Origin: Celeribacter baekdonensis
GTDB lineage: Bacteria; Pseudomonadota; Alphaproteobacteria; Rhodobacterales; Rhodobacteraceae
DNA: 64,000 bases
Reading direction: 5' to 3'
NCBI RefSeq assembly: GCF_003047105.1
Contig: NZ_CP028475.1
Span: forward strand, 2,480,001-2,544,000
The notes under the pieces were generated by a model. It made no database searches. It was not told where the DNA came from and was given only the letters and a program-made list of their open reading frames with translations. Positions 1 through 8,547 of this stretch are shown one piece after another. How positions within the stretch are numbered: the stretch's first letter is position 1; each line of letters begins with the position of its first letter. Position numbers and translations under genes: made by a program.

Positions 1-92
1 CACAGCACCTTCATCAACAGCACCGGATAAAACAGCAGCGGCGCGACCAGCAACAGGGTGAGAAGGAGTGCATAAGCCAAATATTTCTTCAT
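1..92 (-). CDS. livM: Branched-chain amino acid ABC transporter permease LivM, N-terminal part (cut by window edge)
   Basis: Only about the first 30 codons are present. They read MKKYLAYALLLTLLLVAPLL and then more hydrophobic residues, which fits the first membrane segment of a LivM-type inner-membrane permease. The gene lies 11 bases downstream of livH on the same strand, the usual order in Liv operons. LivM pairs with LivH to form the transmembrane channel. The identity rests mainly on position and hydrophobicity because the body of the protein lies outside the window. Confidence 0.75.
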   Translation of the reverse strand, partial: MKKYLAYALLLTLLLVAPLLFYPVLLMKVL

Positions 93-103
93 GTTCCCAG
101 CTT

Positions 104-994
104 TCAGTTGGTGCGACCGAACAGTCCGGCAGGGCGCAGGACAAGCACGACGGCCATCACGATGAAAATGATTGTGGAGGACGCTTCGGGCCAAAACACT
201 TTGGTCAGACCTTCGACCACGCCCATGGACAGGCCGGTGACGATGGCCCCCATAATGGACCCCATGCCGCCGATCACCACCACGGCAAAGACCACGATGA
301 TCAGGTTCGATCCCATCAAGGGATTGACCTGTGTGATCGGAGCGGCCAGCACCCCGGCAAAGGCCGCCAAAGCAACGCCATAGCCATAGGCCAACGTGGT
401 CAAAAGCGGCACGTTGACACCGAAAGCCTGCAACAGTTTCGGGTTTTCCGTACCTGCGCGCAGGTAGGCCCCGATTTTGGTGCGTTCAAACAAATACCAC
501 GTAAAGGCACAGACCACCAAAGAGGCCACAACCACCCAAGCCCGGTAATAGGGCAGGAACATGAACCCAAGGTTCACCCCCCCATTGAGGGCTTTTGGGG
601 CGGCGAAAGGTTGACCCGATGCGCCAAACATTTTGACGAAAAGGCCTTCGATCAACATTGCCAAGCCAAAGGTCAACAGCAAGCCATAGAGGTGATCTAC
701 CCCGGCCAAGCGGCGCAGCAAAAATCGGTCAAGCACCACGCCGATAAACCCGACGATCAGCGGGGCGAGTATCAGCGCGCCCCAGTAGTCGATATGCAGG
801 TATTTCCCAAGCAACCAAGCGGCAAAGGCCCCCAACATATAAAGCGCACCATGCGCAAAATTCACGATGTTCAGCAGCCCGAAAATCACCGCCAGACCCA
901 AGGACAAAACGGCATAAAACGACCCGTTGATCAGGCCCAGCAACAGCTGGCCAAACAGGACTTGGGGCGCGATGCCCAGCAGGTCGGAAAACAT
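104..994 (-). CDS. livH: Branched-chain amino acid ABC transporter permease LivH
   Basis: This 296-residue inner-membrane permease is almost entirely hydrophobic, with about eight membrane segments. It carries the typical LivH stretch GLLNIVNFAHGALYMLGAF near residues 39-57 and the C-terminal GGMGSIMGAIVTGL region around residues 243-256. The length is normal for the family (about 290). It should form the translocation pore with LivM and be energised by LivG and LivF encoded upstream. The operon order is synthetase, livG, livF, binding protein, livH, livM. The substrate cannot be read from the permease: family members carry branched-chain amino acids, amides, urea or aromatic acids. Confidence 0.9.
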   Translation of the reverse strand: MFSDLLGIAPQVLFGQLLLGLINGSFYAVLSLGLAVIFGLLNIVNFAHGALYMLGAFAAWLLGKYLHIDYWGALILAPLIVGFIGVVLDRFLLRRLAGVDHLYGLLLTFGLAMLIEGLFVKMFGASGQPFAAPKALNGGVNLGFMFLPYYRAWVVVASLVVCAFTWYLFERTKIGAYLRAGTENPKLLQAFGVNVPLLTTLAYGYGVALAAFAGVLAAPITQVNPLMGSNLIIVVFAVVVIGGMGSIMGAIVTGLSMGVVEGLTKVFWPEASSTIIFIVMAVVLVLRPAGLFGRTN

Positions 995-1023
995 TGAGTG
1001 ATCCCATTTCTTTAATGCGTGAC

Positions 1024-1051
1024 CCCCGCCAGAGCCGTGACCCCGGCGGGG
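1024..1051 (-). terminator. Hairpin between the binding-protein gene and livH (possible attenuator)
   Basis: CCCCGCC at 1024-1030 pairs with GGCGGGG at 1045-1051 around a 14-base loop. It sits in the 77-base gap between the binding-protein gene and livH. No clear T-tract follows on the minus strand, so it more likely acts as partial attenuation or as an mRNA 3'-end stabiliser than as a full terminator. Confidence 0.4.
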
Positions 1052-1071
1052 AAGTGGACCTTATCTTGGGC

Positions 1072-2277
1072 TTATTTTGTCGGGCAGGTGCTCTCGGACA
1101 GCGGCCCATAAGCCTCTTCGCCCGGAATGACGCGCACGATCTTCAAATAGTCCCACGGACCCGTAGATTCTTCGGGGGATTTGACCTCAGCGAGATACAT
1201 GTCATGCACCATCCGCCCATCGGAACGCAGCACACCGTTTTGGGCGAAAAAGTCGTTTACGGGCATCTCGCGCATTTTGGCCACAACCGTATCAGTGTCG
1301 TCCGAGCCGGTGGCTTCGATGGCTTTGAGGTAATGCGTGACCGACGAGTAGACCCCGGCCTGAACGCCCGTGGGCATCTTGCCCGTGCGCTCATAAAACC
1401 GCTGCGACCACGCGCGGGTTTCGTCGTTCAAATCCCAATAAAAGCTGGTGGTCATCAACAGACCCTGTGCCGTCTCAAGCCCAAGTGCGTGGACGTCTGA
1501 GAGGAACACCAAAAGCCCGGCAATTTTTTGGCCTGCGCTGACGATACCGAATTCATTGGCGGCTTTGATCGCGTTGATCGTGTCGCCACCGGCATTGGCA
1601 AGGCCAATGATCTTGGCGCCAGAGGCCTGTGCCTGAAGCACAAAGGACGAGAAATCGGAGGCCGGGAACGGGTGCTTGGACGCGCCCAAAACTTTGCCGC
1701 CGCCCGCTTCGACCACCGCGGTCACATCCCGTTGCAAGGATTCGCCAAAGGCGTAATCCGCGGTCAGAAAATACCAGCTATCGCCGCCTTCTTTGACAAT
1801 CGCGGAGCCTGTGCCAACCGCCAAAGCGCGGGTGTTATAGGTCCAATGCAGGCCGCTTGGGATGCAGGCGTCATTGGTCAGCGGCGACGAGGCCGCCCCA
1901 GACACCAAAGCAACTTTGTTCTGTTGTTTGGCCACTTCGAACACGGCCATAGCAACCGATGTGGTCACCAGTTCGGCAAAGGCGTCCACCTGTTGGGTGT
2001 CGCCCCATTCACGCGCTTTATTGGCGGCGACGTCGGCTTTGTTTTGGTGATCAGCGGACACCAATTCGATCGGCGCGCCCGCAACTGTGCCACCGAAATC
2101 TTCAACTGCCATCTCAGCGGCAGTCACGGTGCCCGGACCCGCCACGTCGGAATAGGTGCCCGACATATCGGTCAACACGCCGATTTTCACGACACCATCG
2201 CTGATGTCGGCCTGCGCCGCACCCGCACTCAGAGCCAGCGCAGATACGCCCACCATAAAGTTTTTCAGAAATTTCAT
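1072..2277 (-). CDS. Periplasmic substrate-binding protein of the Liv-type ABC transporter
   Basis: 401 residues. The start at 2277 is chosen because GGGAGGAGAC lies just upstream and the protein then opens with a signal peptide (MKFLKNFMVGVSALALSAGA, cleavage after AQA). An in-frame upstream start at 2310 would ruin the signal peptide. The mature protein begins ISDGVVKIGVLTDMSGTYSD, the hallmark of the peripheral-binding-protein type 1 (LivJ/LivK, Peripla_BP_6) family. It delivers a ligand in the periplasm to LivHM. Homologues bind leucine, amides, or aromatic acids such as benzoate. The neighbouring acyl-CoA synthetase favours a carboxylic-acid substrate, but this is inference. Confidence 0.88.
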   Translation of the reverse strand: MKFLKNFMVGVSALALSAGAAQADISDGVVKIGVLTDMSGTYSDVAGPGTVTAAEMAVEDFGGTVAGAPIELVSADHQNKADVAANKAREWGDTQQVDAFAELVTTSVAMAVFEVAKQQNKVALVSGAASSPLTNDACIPSGLHWTYNTRALAVGTGSAIVKEGGDSWYFLTADYAFGESLQRDVTAVVEAGGGKVLGASKHPFPASDFSSFVLQAQASGAKIIGLANAGGDTINAIKAANEFGIVSAGQKIAGLLVFLSDVHALGLETAQGLLMTTSFYWDLNDETRAWSQRFYERTGKMPTGVQAGVYSSVTHYLKAIEATGSDDTDTVVAKMREMPVNDFFAQNGVLRSDGRMVHDMYLAEVKSPEESTGPWDYLKIVRVIPGEEAYGPLSESTCPTK

Positions 2278-2302
2278 TGGGTCTCCTCCCTTTTGAAACA
2301 TG

Positions 2303-3063
2303 TCAAACACTCAAATATTCATCAAAGACGGCTTGTTTTTCTTGCAGCTCGCTTTGCAGGACACAGTCGACGATATGCCCGTGGTCCATGATGAAATGTC
2401 GGTCGGCCAAGGGGCCGCGAATTGGAAATTTTGCTCGACCAGAACGATGGTAAAGCCGCGCTCTTTGAGCAAGGTCAGCACATCACCGAGCTTATCGACG
2501 ATCACCGGGGCCAGACCTTCGGTGATTTCATCGAGCAACAACAGCGTCGCACCCGTGCGCAGAATGCGCGCCATCGCCAGCATCTGTTGTTCACCACCCG
2601 ACAAGCGCATGCCGGGGCTGGTACGCCGTTCGGCAAGGTTCGGGAAAATCTCGTAGAGTTCCTCGACGCTCATGCCTCCGGGGGCGACATGCGGCGGCAA
2701 CAACAGGTTTTCTTCCACTGAAAGGCTGGCGAAAATGCCGCGTTCTTCGGGGCAATAGCCAACACCCAGCCGCGCGATTTCATGCGCATTGGCTTTGATC
2801 ACCTCTTTGCCCTTCAACATGATTGACCCGGACCGAGACCCGATCAGCCCCATCATCGCCCGCAGTGTGGTGGTCCGCCCAGCGCCGTTGCGCCCAAGCA
2901 AGGTGACCAACTCGCCTTGATAGACCGTCATGTCGATCCCGTGCAGCGCGTGGCTTTCGCCATAAAACGCATGCAAGTCGGTGATGCGCAGATCTTCGAT
3001 CTTTTCGCTGCTGTGTTCGCCGCCAATCTCAATCCCGGCGCTGTATTTTCCTGCCGCGCTCAT
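2303..3063 (-). pseudogene. livF: Branched-chain amino acid ABC transporter ATPase LivF, C-terminus frameshifted
   Basis: This is an ABC ATPase with signature LSGGEQQMLAMARIL and Walker B TLLLLDEITEGL. The frame opened at 3063 runs to 2311, but after EQNFQFAAP it becomes nonsense. In the adjacent frame the expected LivF tail continues (LADRHFIMDHGHIVD, ending EYLSV) to a TGA at 2303-2305. One base is missing near 2409-2411. The Walker A motif reads GRNGAGRTTT, with arginine where lysine is usual; I recall arginine in some LivF homologues, so this alone may not inactivate it. The start overlaps the livG stop (ATGA). Without the natural tail the ATPase may still fold. The break is either a sequencing error or a real mutation. 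Confidence 0.85.
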
Positions 3064-3821
3064 GCTACCGATTTCCCCATATAGGCTTCTTTGACCCGAG
3101 GGTCGGACGAGACTTCGGCGTAAGCGCCTTCGGTCAAAATCGCGCCGCGCTGAAGCACCGTGATGCGGTCACACAGGGTCGAAACAACCCCGAGATTGTG
3201 CTCCACCATCAAAATCGTGCGGCCTTTGGCGACGCGGCGGATCAGCTCGGTGATCCGGTCCACATCTTCGCGGCCCATGCCTTGGGTCGGTTCGTCCAAC
3301 AGCATCAGTTTCGGTTCCATCGCCAAGGTCGTGGCAATCTCAAGCGCGCGTTTGCGGCCATAGGACATGTCGGCCACCTCATCATTGGCAAACCGCAACA
3401 GACCGACCAAATCCAACAGCTCATCGGCGCGCTCATTGAGGACGCTCAAAGAGCTTTCCGAACGCCAAAAATGAAAGGACGTGCCAAGCTGACGCTGAAG
3501 CGCGACGCGCACGTTTTCACGCACAGTCAAATGCGGAAACACCGCCGAAATCTGAAACGACCGGATCACGCCTTTGCGTGCAATCTGAGTTGGCCGCGCC
3601 GAAGTGATGTCCTCGCCATCCAGCAAGATTGTGCCACTGCTGGGCGTTAAAAATTTAGTCAACAGATTGAAAACAGTGGTTTTCCCAGCACCATTTGGTC
3701 CGATCAGCGCATGGATCGTATGGCGTTCGACATTCAGGTCCACCGAGTCCACGGCAATAAAGCCAAGAAAGCCTTTGGTCAGCTTCTGCGTTTGCAGAAT
3801 GAAATCTCCCGACGCGTTCAT
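3060..3821 (-). CDS. livG: Branched-chain amino acid ABC transporter ATPase LivG
   Basis: This 253-residue cytoplasmic ATPase has Walker A IGPNGAGKTTVFN (residues about 39-51), Walker B PKLMLLDEPTQGM, and the C-terminal family box DRITVLQRGAILTEG. The signature region reads MSYGRKRALEIATTLA, a slightly divergent form of the LivG signature (usually SYGQQR). It partners LivF to drive LivHM. It is translationally coupled to livF by an ATGA overlap and preceded by a good ribosome site. Length and ending (ADPRVKEAYMG-like) are normal. Confidence 0.9.
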   Translation of the reverse strand: MNASGDFILQTQKLTKGFLGFIAVDSVDLNVERHTIHALIGPNGAGKTTVFNLLTKFLTPSSGTILLDGEDITSARPTQIARKGVIRSFQISAVFPHLTVRENVRVALQRQLGTSFHFWRSESSLSVLNERADELLDLVGLLRFANDEVADMSYGRKRALEIATTLAMEPKLMLLDEPTQGMGREDVDRITELIRRVAKGRTILMVEHNLGVVSTLCDRITVLQRGAILTEGAYAEVSSDPRVKEAYMGKSVA

Positions 3822-3908
3822 CTGCGATCCTCCCTTGATCTGGCCTTAATCTGGCTTGTGTGGCGCAGGCGAGGGACCCCCGCCCGCGCATCCGATGTCG
3901 GACCGTGT

Positions 3909-5570
3909 TTATTCAGAGGTGCTTTCGACCTCTGCCTGAGCCATTGCGCGGGCTTGATCCCGCAGGACGAATTTTTGGATTTTGCCGGTCGATGTTTTAG
4001 GCAACGTGGTGAAGACCACCGTTTTGACCGCCTTGAACCGCGCCATATTCGCACGACAAAACTCGATGATCTCGGCTTCGGTTGTGGTCGCGCCCGCCCT
4101 TAATTCGATAAAGGCACAAGGCGTTTCGCCCCATTTCTCATCCGGCTTGGCCACCACGGCCGCCAACATGACGGCGGGATGTTTGTACAACACATCTTCG
4201 ACCTCGATCGACGAGATGTTTTCGCCGCCAGAGATGATGATGTCCTTCGAGCGATCCTTGATTTCGATGTAGCCATCGGGATGGCGCACGGCGAGATCGC
4301 CGGAGGCAAACCATCCGCCACGGAACGCCGCATCGGTGGCCGTGATGTTTTTCAAATACCCCTTCATCACGTTGTTGCCGCGCACAAACACTTCGCCGAC
4401 GGTTTCACCATCGCTTGGAACGGGCGCCATCGTGTCAGGCTCCGCGACCATCAAATCGTCAAGCGCCATGTTTTTAACGCCTTGCCGCGCTTTGATCCGC
4501 GCCCGCTCGGACAGGGGGAGGTCATCCCATTCAGAATGCCACGAACAGAACACAGAGGCGCCGTAGGTTTCGGTCAACCCATAGCCGTGGGTCACGTCAA
4601 ACCCGGCGTTTTCCATTTTTTCGATCACGATTGCAGGGGGTGGAGCACCGCCGGTCAACACTTTGACCTCATGCTCAATGCCCTCTTTCATCTCGTCAGG
4701 GGCGTTGCCCAAAAGTCCCAACACAATCGCCGCGCCACAGAAATGTGTCACTTTTTGCGATTTGATCAGCTCATAGACTGTGCTGTCGCGCACCGCGCGC
4801 AAACAGACCGACGTTCCCGCATGCGCCGCGACCGACCATGGAAAACACCAGCCGTTGCAATGGAACATCGGCAAGGTCCAAAGATAGGTGAAATGGCGCG
4901 GCACATCCCATGTGTTGATGTTGGAGAGAGCGTTCAGATAGGCACCGCGGTGATGGTAAACCACCCCTTTGGGGTTGCCCGTTGTGCCGGAGGTATAATT
5001 TAGGCTGATGGCGTCCCATTCGTTGGCGGGCAAAGACCAGTCATCGTCTTCGTCCCCCTCGGCGAGCAACGCCTCATAGGTCAAGGCACCGACTTTTTGT
5101 CCGCCCTCAAAACTTGGATCTTCGATGTCGATCACCAAACGATCCCCACCGGCCATGTGGAGCGCGCGCTCCATGACCTCTGAAAACTCGGGGTCGACGA
5201 TCACAACCTTGGCTTCGGCATGGTTCAAGATGAAAGCAATGGCTTCGGCATCAAGGCGGGTGTTGATCGCATTCAACACTGCCCCCGACATCGGCACACC
5301 AAAATGAGCTTCGAACATCTCAGGGATATTGGCCGCGATAATAGACACCGTGTCACCCTTTTCGATGCCACGTTTGGCCAATGCGGACGCAAGCTTGCGG
5401 CACCGCCGATAGGTCTCTTCCCAGTCACGCCGCAAGTCATTATAAATGACAGCAGTCTTTTTAGGATAAATAGCAGCCGTGCGCTCAATAAAACTGAGCG
5501 GTGACAGCTGCGTAAAGTTCGCTGCGGTCACATCCAAGCCATGGTCATAGATATTATGAGATTTCACCAT
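3909..5570 (-). CDS. AMP-binding acyl-CoA synthetase (DmdB-like fatty/aryl acid-CoA ligase)
   Basis: This 553-residue adenylate-forming enzyme should convert a carboxylic acid, ATP and CoA to an acyl-CoA. Visible motifs are the P-loop-like YTSGTTGNPKGVVYHH (about residue 193), YGLTETYG, the hinge region SGDLAVRHPDGYIEIKDR, SGGENISSIEVEDVL, and the C-terminal catalytic lysine segment PKTSTGKIQKF. The N-terminus (LSPLSFIERTAAIYP) resembles the medium-chain/methylmercaptopropionate CoA ligase family common in roseobacters. It is the first gene of the Liv operon, 87 bases before livG, suggesting it activates the acid imported by this transporter. The exact substrate cannot be decided from sequence. 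Confidence 0.85.
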   Translation of the reverse strand: MVKSHNIYDHGLDVTAANFTQLSPLSFIERTAAIYPKKTAVIYNDLRRDWEETYRRCRKLASALAKRGIEKGDTVSIIAANIPEMFEAHFGVPMSGAVLNAINTRLDAEAIAFILNHAEAKVVIVDPEFSEVMERALHMAGGDRLVIDIEDPSFEGGQKVGALTYEALLAEGDEDDDWSLPANEWDAISLNYTSGTTGNPKGVVYHHRGAYLNALSNINTWDVPRHFTYLWTLPMFHCNGWCFPWSVAAHAGTSVCLRAVRDSTVYELIKSQKVTHFCGAAIVLGLLGNAPDEMKEGIEHEVKVLTGGAPPPAIVIEKMENAGFDVTHGYGLTETYGASVFCSWHSEWDDLPLSERARIKARQGVKNMALDDLMVAEPDTMAPVPSDGETVGEVFVRGNNVMKGYLKNITATDAAFRGGWFASGDLAVRHPDGYIEIKDRSKDIIISGGENISSIEVEDVLYKHPAVMLAAVVAKPDEKWGETPCAFIELRAGATTTEAEIIEFCRANMARFKAVKTVVFTTLPKTSTGKIQKFVLRDQARAMAQAEVESTSE

Positions 5571-5729
5571 CGGTCTCCTCCAAAACGCGATTTCGGATTC
5601 ACTATCGTGTTATGTTTTCCGAAAGATTTCTGAATTGATACGAATTGTAACAGTGGCACGACTTGGCCTTTCGAAGTCACGCAAAATCGCGCACACACTT
5701 GGCTAAGGCGTCTTTATCCGAGGTGATCT
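5571..5729. promoter_or_regulatory. Divergent intergenic region between the synthetase and the histidine kinase
   Basis: A 159-base AT-richer gap separates two divergently transcribed operons, so it must carry both promoters. The synthetase has a strong site GGAGGAGACC (as its complement) just before its ATG. A clear operator could not be singled out. Confidence 0.5.
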
Positions 5730-7694
5730 GTGACAACGACATGGCCCGACCAACCGCCACACGACAGCCTGACACAGGCAGCCCTTGATCATATGTCAGA
5801 GGGGTTGGGTGTCTTTGACGCTCAGTTGCGGCTGGTGTCGTGGAACAGAAAGTTTCAGGACTTCATAGGCTTGGGGGATGTCGCGCTTCAGGCGGGGACG
5901 CCGCACGAAACCTTGTTCACCCATGCTTTGACCCCGAAAGACACATCGCTGAGTAGGATTTTGGCCAGAGTGCGGACCACTATCGAAGCGGCGAGCAATG
6001 GCGAAAGCCACTCCATCAATTGTGAATTGCCCGATGGTCGCGCCATCCGTTTTAGCGCAGCCCCCCTGCTCGGCGGTGGCGTCGCAGCCGTCTATTCCAA
6101 TATCACCGAGCAAAATCAGCGCGAAACCGATCTGGCCCGACGTGTCCATGAACGCACGGCCGCACTGCAACTGAGCGAGAACCGCCTGAACATCATCGCC
6201 AATGAAGTCTCCGCTGGGATCGCCCATGTCGATAAAAACATGCAGTTCTCCTATGTGAACACCCGGTTCGCGCGTGCGTATGGCCTACGGCCAGAGGATT
6301 TCATCGGCAAACCCTGTAGTGCCATTCTTGCGCCTGAGACCCTTGGCAAATCCAACCATTTCTTTGAACAAACCCGGCGCGGTGCGGCGGTGGATTTTGC
6401 CATGACCGTTCGCCTACCTGATGGCCGCGACAAGGAAATCAGGACGTTTTTGCGACCCGAGCAACCGTCGCGCGGCGAGGTGATCGGGTTCTTCCTGTTG
6501 TCGATCGACATGACCCGGCAAAAGGCCGCAAATGCCGCGCTATTGCAAAGCCAAAAGATGGATGCGCTGGGACGTCTCTCAAGCGGCATTTCGCATGATT
6601 TCAACAATTTGCTAACGGTCATTTTGGGCAATCTCACGCCCTTGGCGGATCGACTGGACCAACCCGATCTCAATGAGGAATTTTTGGCCCCGGCCATTGC
6701 CGCCGCCCGGCGCGGCTCGGATTTGACCCGGCGTCTGTTATCCTTGGCCCGCAAGCAACCGATTGATCCCCAGCCGGTTACGACAGACGACATCCTCGAT
6801 GGGCTGGTCAAACTGTTGCGGCCCACCATTCCCGAAACCATCGAGATTTCGGCCCAAAGCGCAACAGATCTACCGCTTGTCTTTGTGGATCTGGCACAGC
6901 TTGAGATGGCGCTGTTCAATCTTGCGGTGAACGCCCGCGATGCGATCGGGGCCAGCGGAACGATTGAGCTGCGCCAGGACGTTGTGTTTCTCTCCCCGAC
7001 CGAAGCCGAGCCGGACCGGCTTGCCAGTGGGCATTTCCTTCGACTTCAAGTCATCGACAGTGGCGAAGGCATGACAGAGGACAGCCGCGAGCGTATTTTC
7101 GAACCGTTTTATACGTCAAAAGATGATGGGGCTGGATACGGGCTTGGGCTGTCCATGGTCTATATGTTCGTCAAACAATCCAATGGTGCCATTCGTGTCG
7201 AAAGTAAGCGCGGTTTTGGCAGCACCTTCACCATCCTCATCCCTGCGGTTGACGCCTCCGACCTACCAGAAGCCGATACAGGCGAAAGTCCGGGCACCCA
7301 GCTTTTGTCCGCACAAGAAAGACCCGTGACGTTGCTGGTTGATGATGATGCCGATGTGCGGCGGGTTTTGCGCCGGCAACTTGTGGACGAAGGATATCCC
7401 GTGATCGAAGCGGCCAACGCCCAGGACGCGCTGGATTTGTTGCAACACATGTCTGAGATTCGCCTGTTGATCAGCGACATTGCCATGCCCGGCGGAATGT
7501 CCGGTCTTGATCTGGCCTGCGAGGTTCTCAAAGGCCCCAGCCGCGTTGGTATTTTGCTGATGACGGGACAGGCCACTCCACCCGATCAAAGTTGTCTTGG
7601 CGTTAAACTGCCCATTCTACGCAAACCTTTTGATCCGGCGCTCTTACAGCAGGCCATCAAACAAGTTTTAAAAATCAGCGGGGAGGACACATGA
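5730..7694 (+). CDS. Hybrid PAS-domain histidine kinase with C-terminal receiver
   Basis: 654 residues with no membrane segment or signal peptide, so probably cytoplasmic. Order: PAS (PAS_7-like) about residues 20-125, a short linker helix, a second PAS about 150-265, HisKA dimerisation domain with phospho-acceptor His289 in SSGISHDFNNLLTVILGN, HATPase with N-box NLAVNARDAIG (about 397-407), G1 DSGEGM and G2 GYGLGLSMV, then a receiver domain with Asp583 in ISDIAMPGG. It starts with GTG at 5730 behind AGGTG; no better start is available. It overlaps the response-regulator gene by four bases, so the two form one system. The signal is unknown. It lies between two transporter operons and may control either one. 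Confidence 0.9.
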   Translation: MTTTWPDQPPHDSLTQAALDHMSEGLGVFDAQLRLVSWNRKFQDFIGLGDVALQAGTPHETLFTHALTPKDTSLSRILARVRTTIEAASNGESHSINCELPDGRAIRFSAAPLLGGGVAAVYSNITEQNQRETDLARRVHERTAALQLSENRLNIIANEVSAGIAHVDKNMQFSYVNTRFARAYGLRPEDFIGKPCSAILAPETLGKSNHFFEQTRRGAAVDFAMTVRLPDGRDKEIRTFLRPEQPSRGEVIGFFLLSIDMTRQKAANAALLQSQKMDALGRLSSGISHDFNNLLTVILGNLTPLADRLDQPDLNEEFLAPAIAAARRGSDLTRRLLSLARKQPIDPQPVTTDDILDGLVKLLRPTIPETIEISAQSATDLPLVFVDLAQLEMALFNLAVNARDAIGASGTIELRQDVVFLSPTEAEPDRLASGHFLRLQVIDSGEGMTEDSRERIFEPFYTSKDDGAGYGLGLSMVYMFVKQSNGAIRVESKRGFGSTFTILIPAVDASDLPEADTGESPGTQLLSAQERPVTLLVDDDADVRRVLRRQLVDEGYPVIEAANAQDALDLLQHMSEIRLLISDIAMPGGMSGLDLACEVLKGPSRVGILLMTGQATPPDQSCLGVKLPILRKPFDPALLQQAIKQVLKISGEDT

Positions 7695-8434
7695 GCAAAA
7701 CCGTCTATCTGCTTGAAGATGACCCCGGCGTCGCCGCTGTCATCGAACGTGTTTTGGTCAACAACGGATTCACCGTCCAGTGGTTTCAATCTCGCGTCAC
7801 AGTGCTTGCGGCGCTAAGGCAGGCTAAACCTGACGTTTTTCTCGTGGATTTGGGTCTGCCGGATGCGGATGGGTTGAACTTAATCCGCGAAGAGATTGGC
7901 CAAAGCGGCACGCCGATCATTATTGTCAGCGGCAGAGGTGATATCATGGACCGGATTGTGGGTCTCGAACTGGGCGCTGATGACTATATCGTCAAACCCT
8001 TCGAACCACGCGAGCTTGTCGCCCGAGTGCGTGCCGTTCTGCGGCGCAGTCAGAGCCACTCACCCGCCACCGAAGGCATACAGGACATCGCCAAATTCGC
8101 CGGATGGACCGCCTATTTTGCCTCCTCCCTTTTGGTCTCCGATACGGGCGATGAAATCCATTTGAGCACAGCCGAAAACACGCTTTTGCGTATTTTTGTA
8201 CAGGCCACGGGTCGCATTTTAAGTCGTGAAGCCCTTTTGAATCTTACGGCAGGCGACCGTCTTGAGAACTTTGATCGCAGTGTTGACGTCCGGGTGTCCC
8301 GGCTGCGTCGCAAATTGAAACATTGCGACAATCAGCAAGAGATCATCAGAACGATCTATGGGGCTGGATACGTGTTCGTCGCGCACGTGGAATGGTGCTC
8401 AACGAACACATTGGATCATACGCGCCCGGAGTAA
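7691..8434 (+). CDS. OmpR-type response regulator
   Basis: 247 residues. An N-terminal receiver carries acidic residues in LLEDDPG, phosphorylation site Asp53 in FLVDLGLPDADG, and the conserved KPF near residue 102. A C-terminal winged-helix DNA-binding domain follows (LSTAENTLLRIFVQATGRIL, then VDVRVSRLRRKL and IRTIYGAGYVF). Its ATG overlaps the kinase stop (ATGA), showing translational coupling with the hybrid kinase. It is expected to act as a transcription factor. Phosphate may come from the kinase His directly or via the kinase receiver, which would make the system branched. Confidence 0.92.
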   Translation: MSKTVYLLEDDPGVAAVIERVLVNNGFTVQWFQSRVTVLAALRQAKPDVFLVDLGLPDADGLNLIREEIGQSGTPIIIVSGRGDIMDRIVGLELGADDYIVKPFEPRELVARVRAVLRRSQSHSPATEGIQDIAKFAGWTAYFASSLLVSDTGDEIHLSTAENTLLRIFVQATGRILSREALLNLTAGDRLENFDRSVDVRVSRLRRKLKHCDNQQEIIRTIYGAGYVFVAHVEWCSTNTLDHTRPE

Positions 8435-8503
8435 GGGCGACTGATCTTTGCGAAACAAGAGATGCGGCCCTCACATCCTTCGCCCGGCTTCGGCGTATAT
8501 TGG

Positions 8504-8536
8504 GAAAGGGCCGATCCCTCTGGGACCGCCCCTTTC
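8504..8536. terminator. Bidirectional terminator hairpin between convergent genes
   Basis: A 15-base near-perfect inverted repeat (8504-8518 with 8522-8536, one mismatch and one G-T pair) with a 3-base loop lies between the response-regulator stop at 8434 and the binding-protein stop at 8548. Both transcription units run toward it. Confidence 0.65.
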
Positions 8537-8547
8537 ATCTGCCTGTC

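Noticed and set aside
1528..2391. 287-codon plus-strand open frame opposite the Liv binding-protein gene
   Set aside because: The minus-strand gene has a signal peptide and family motifs; the plus frame is a codon-bias shadow.
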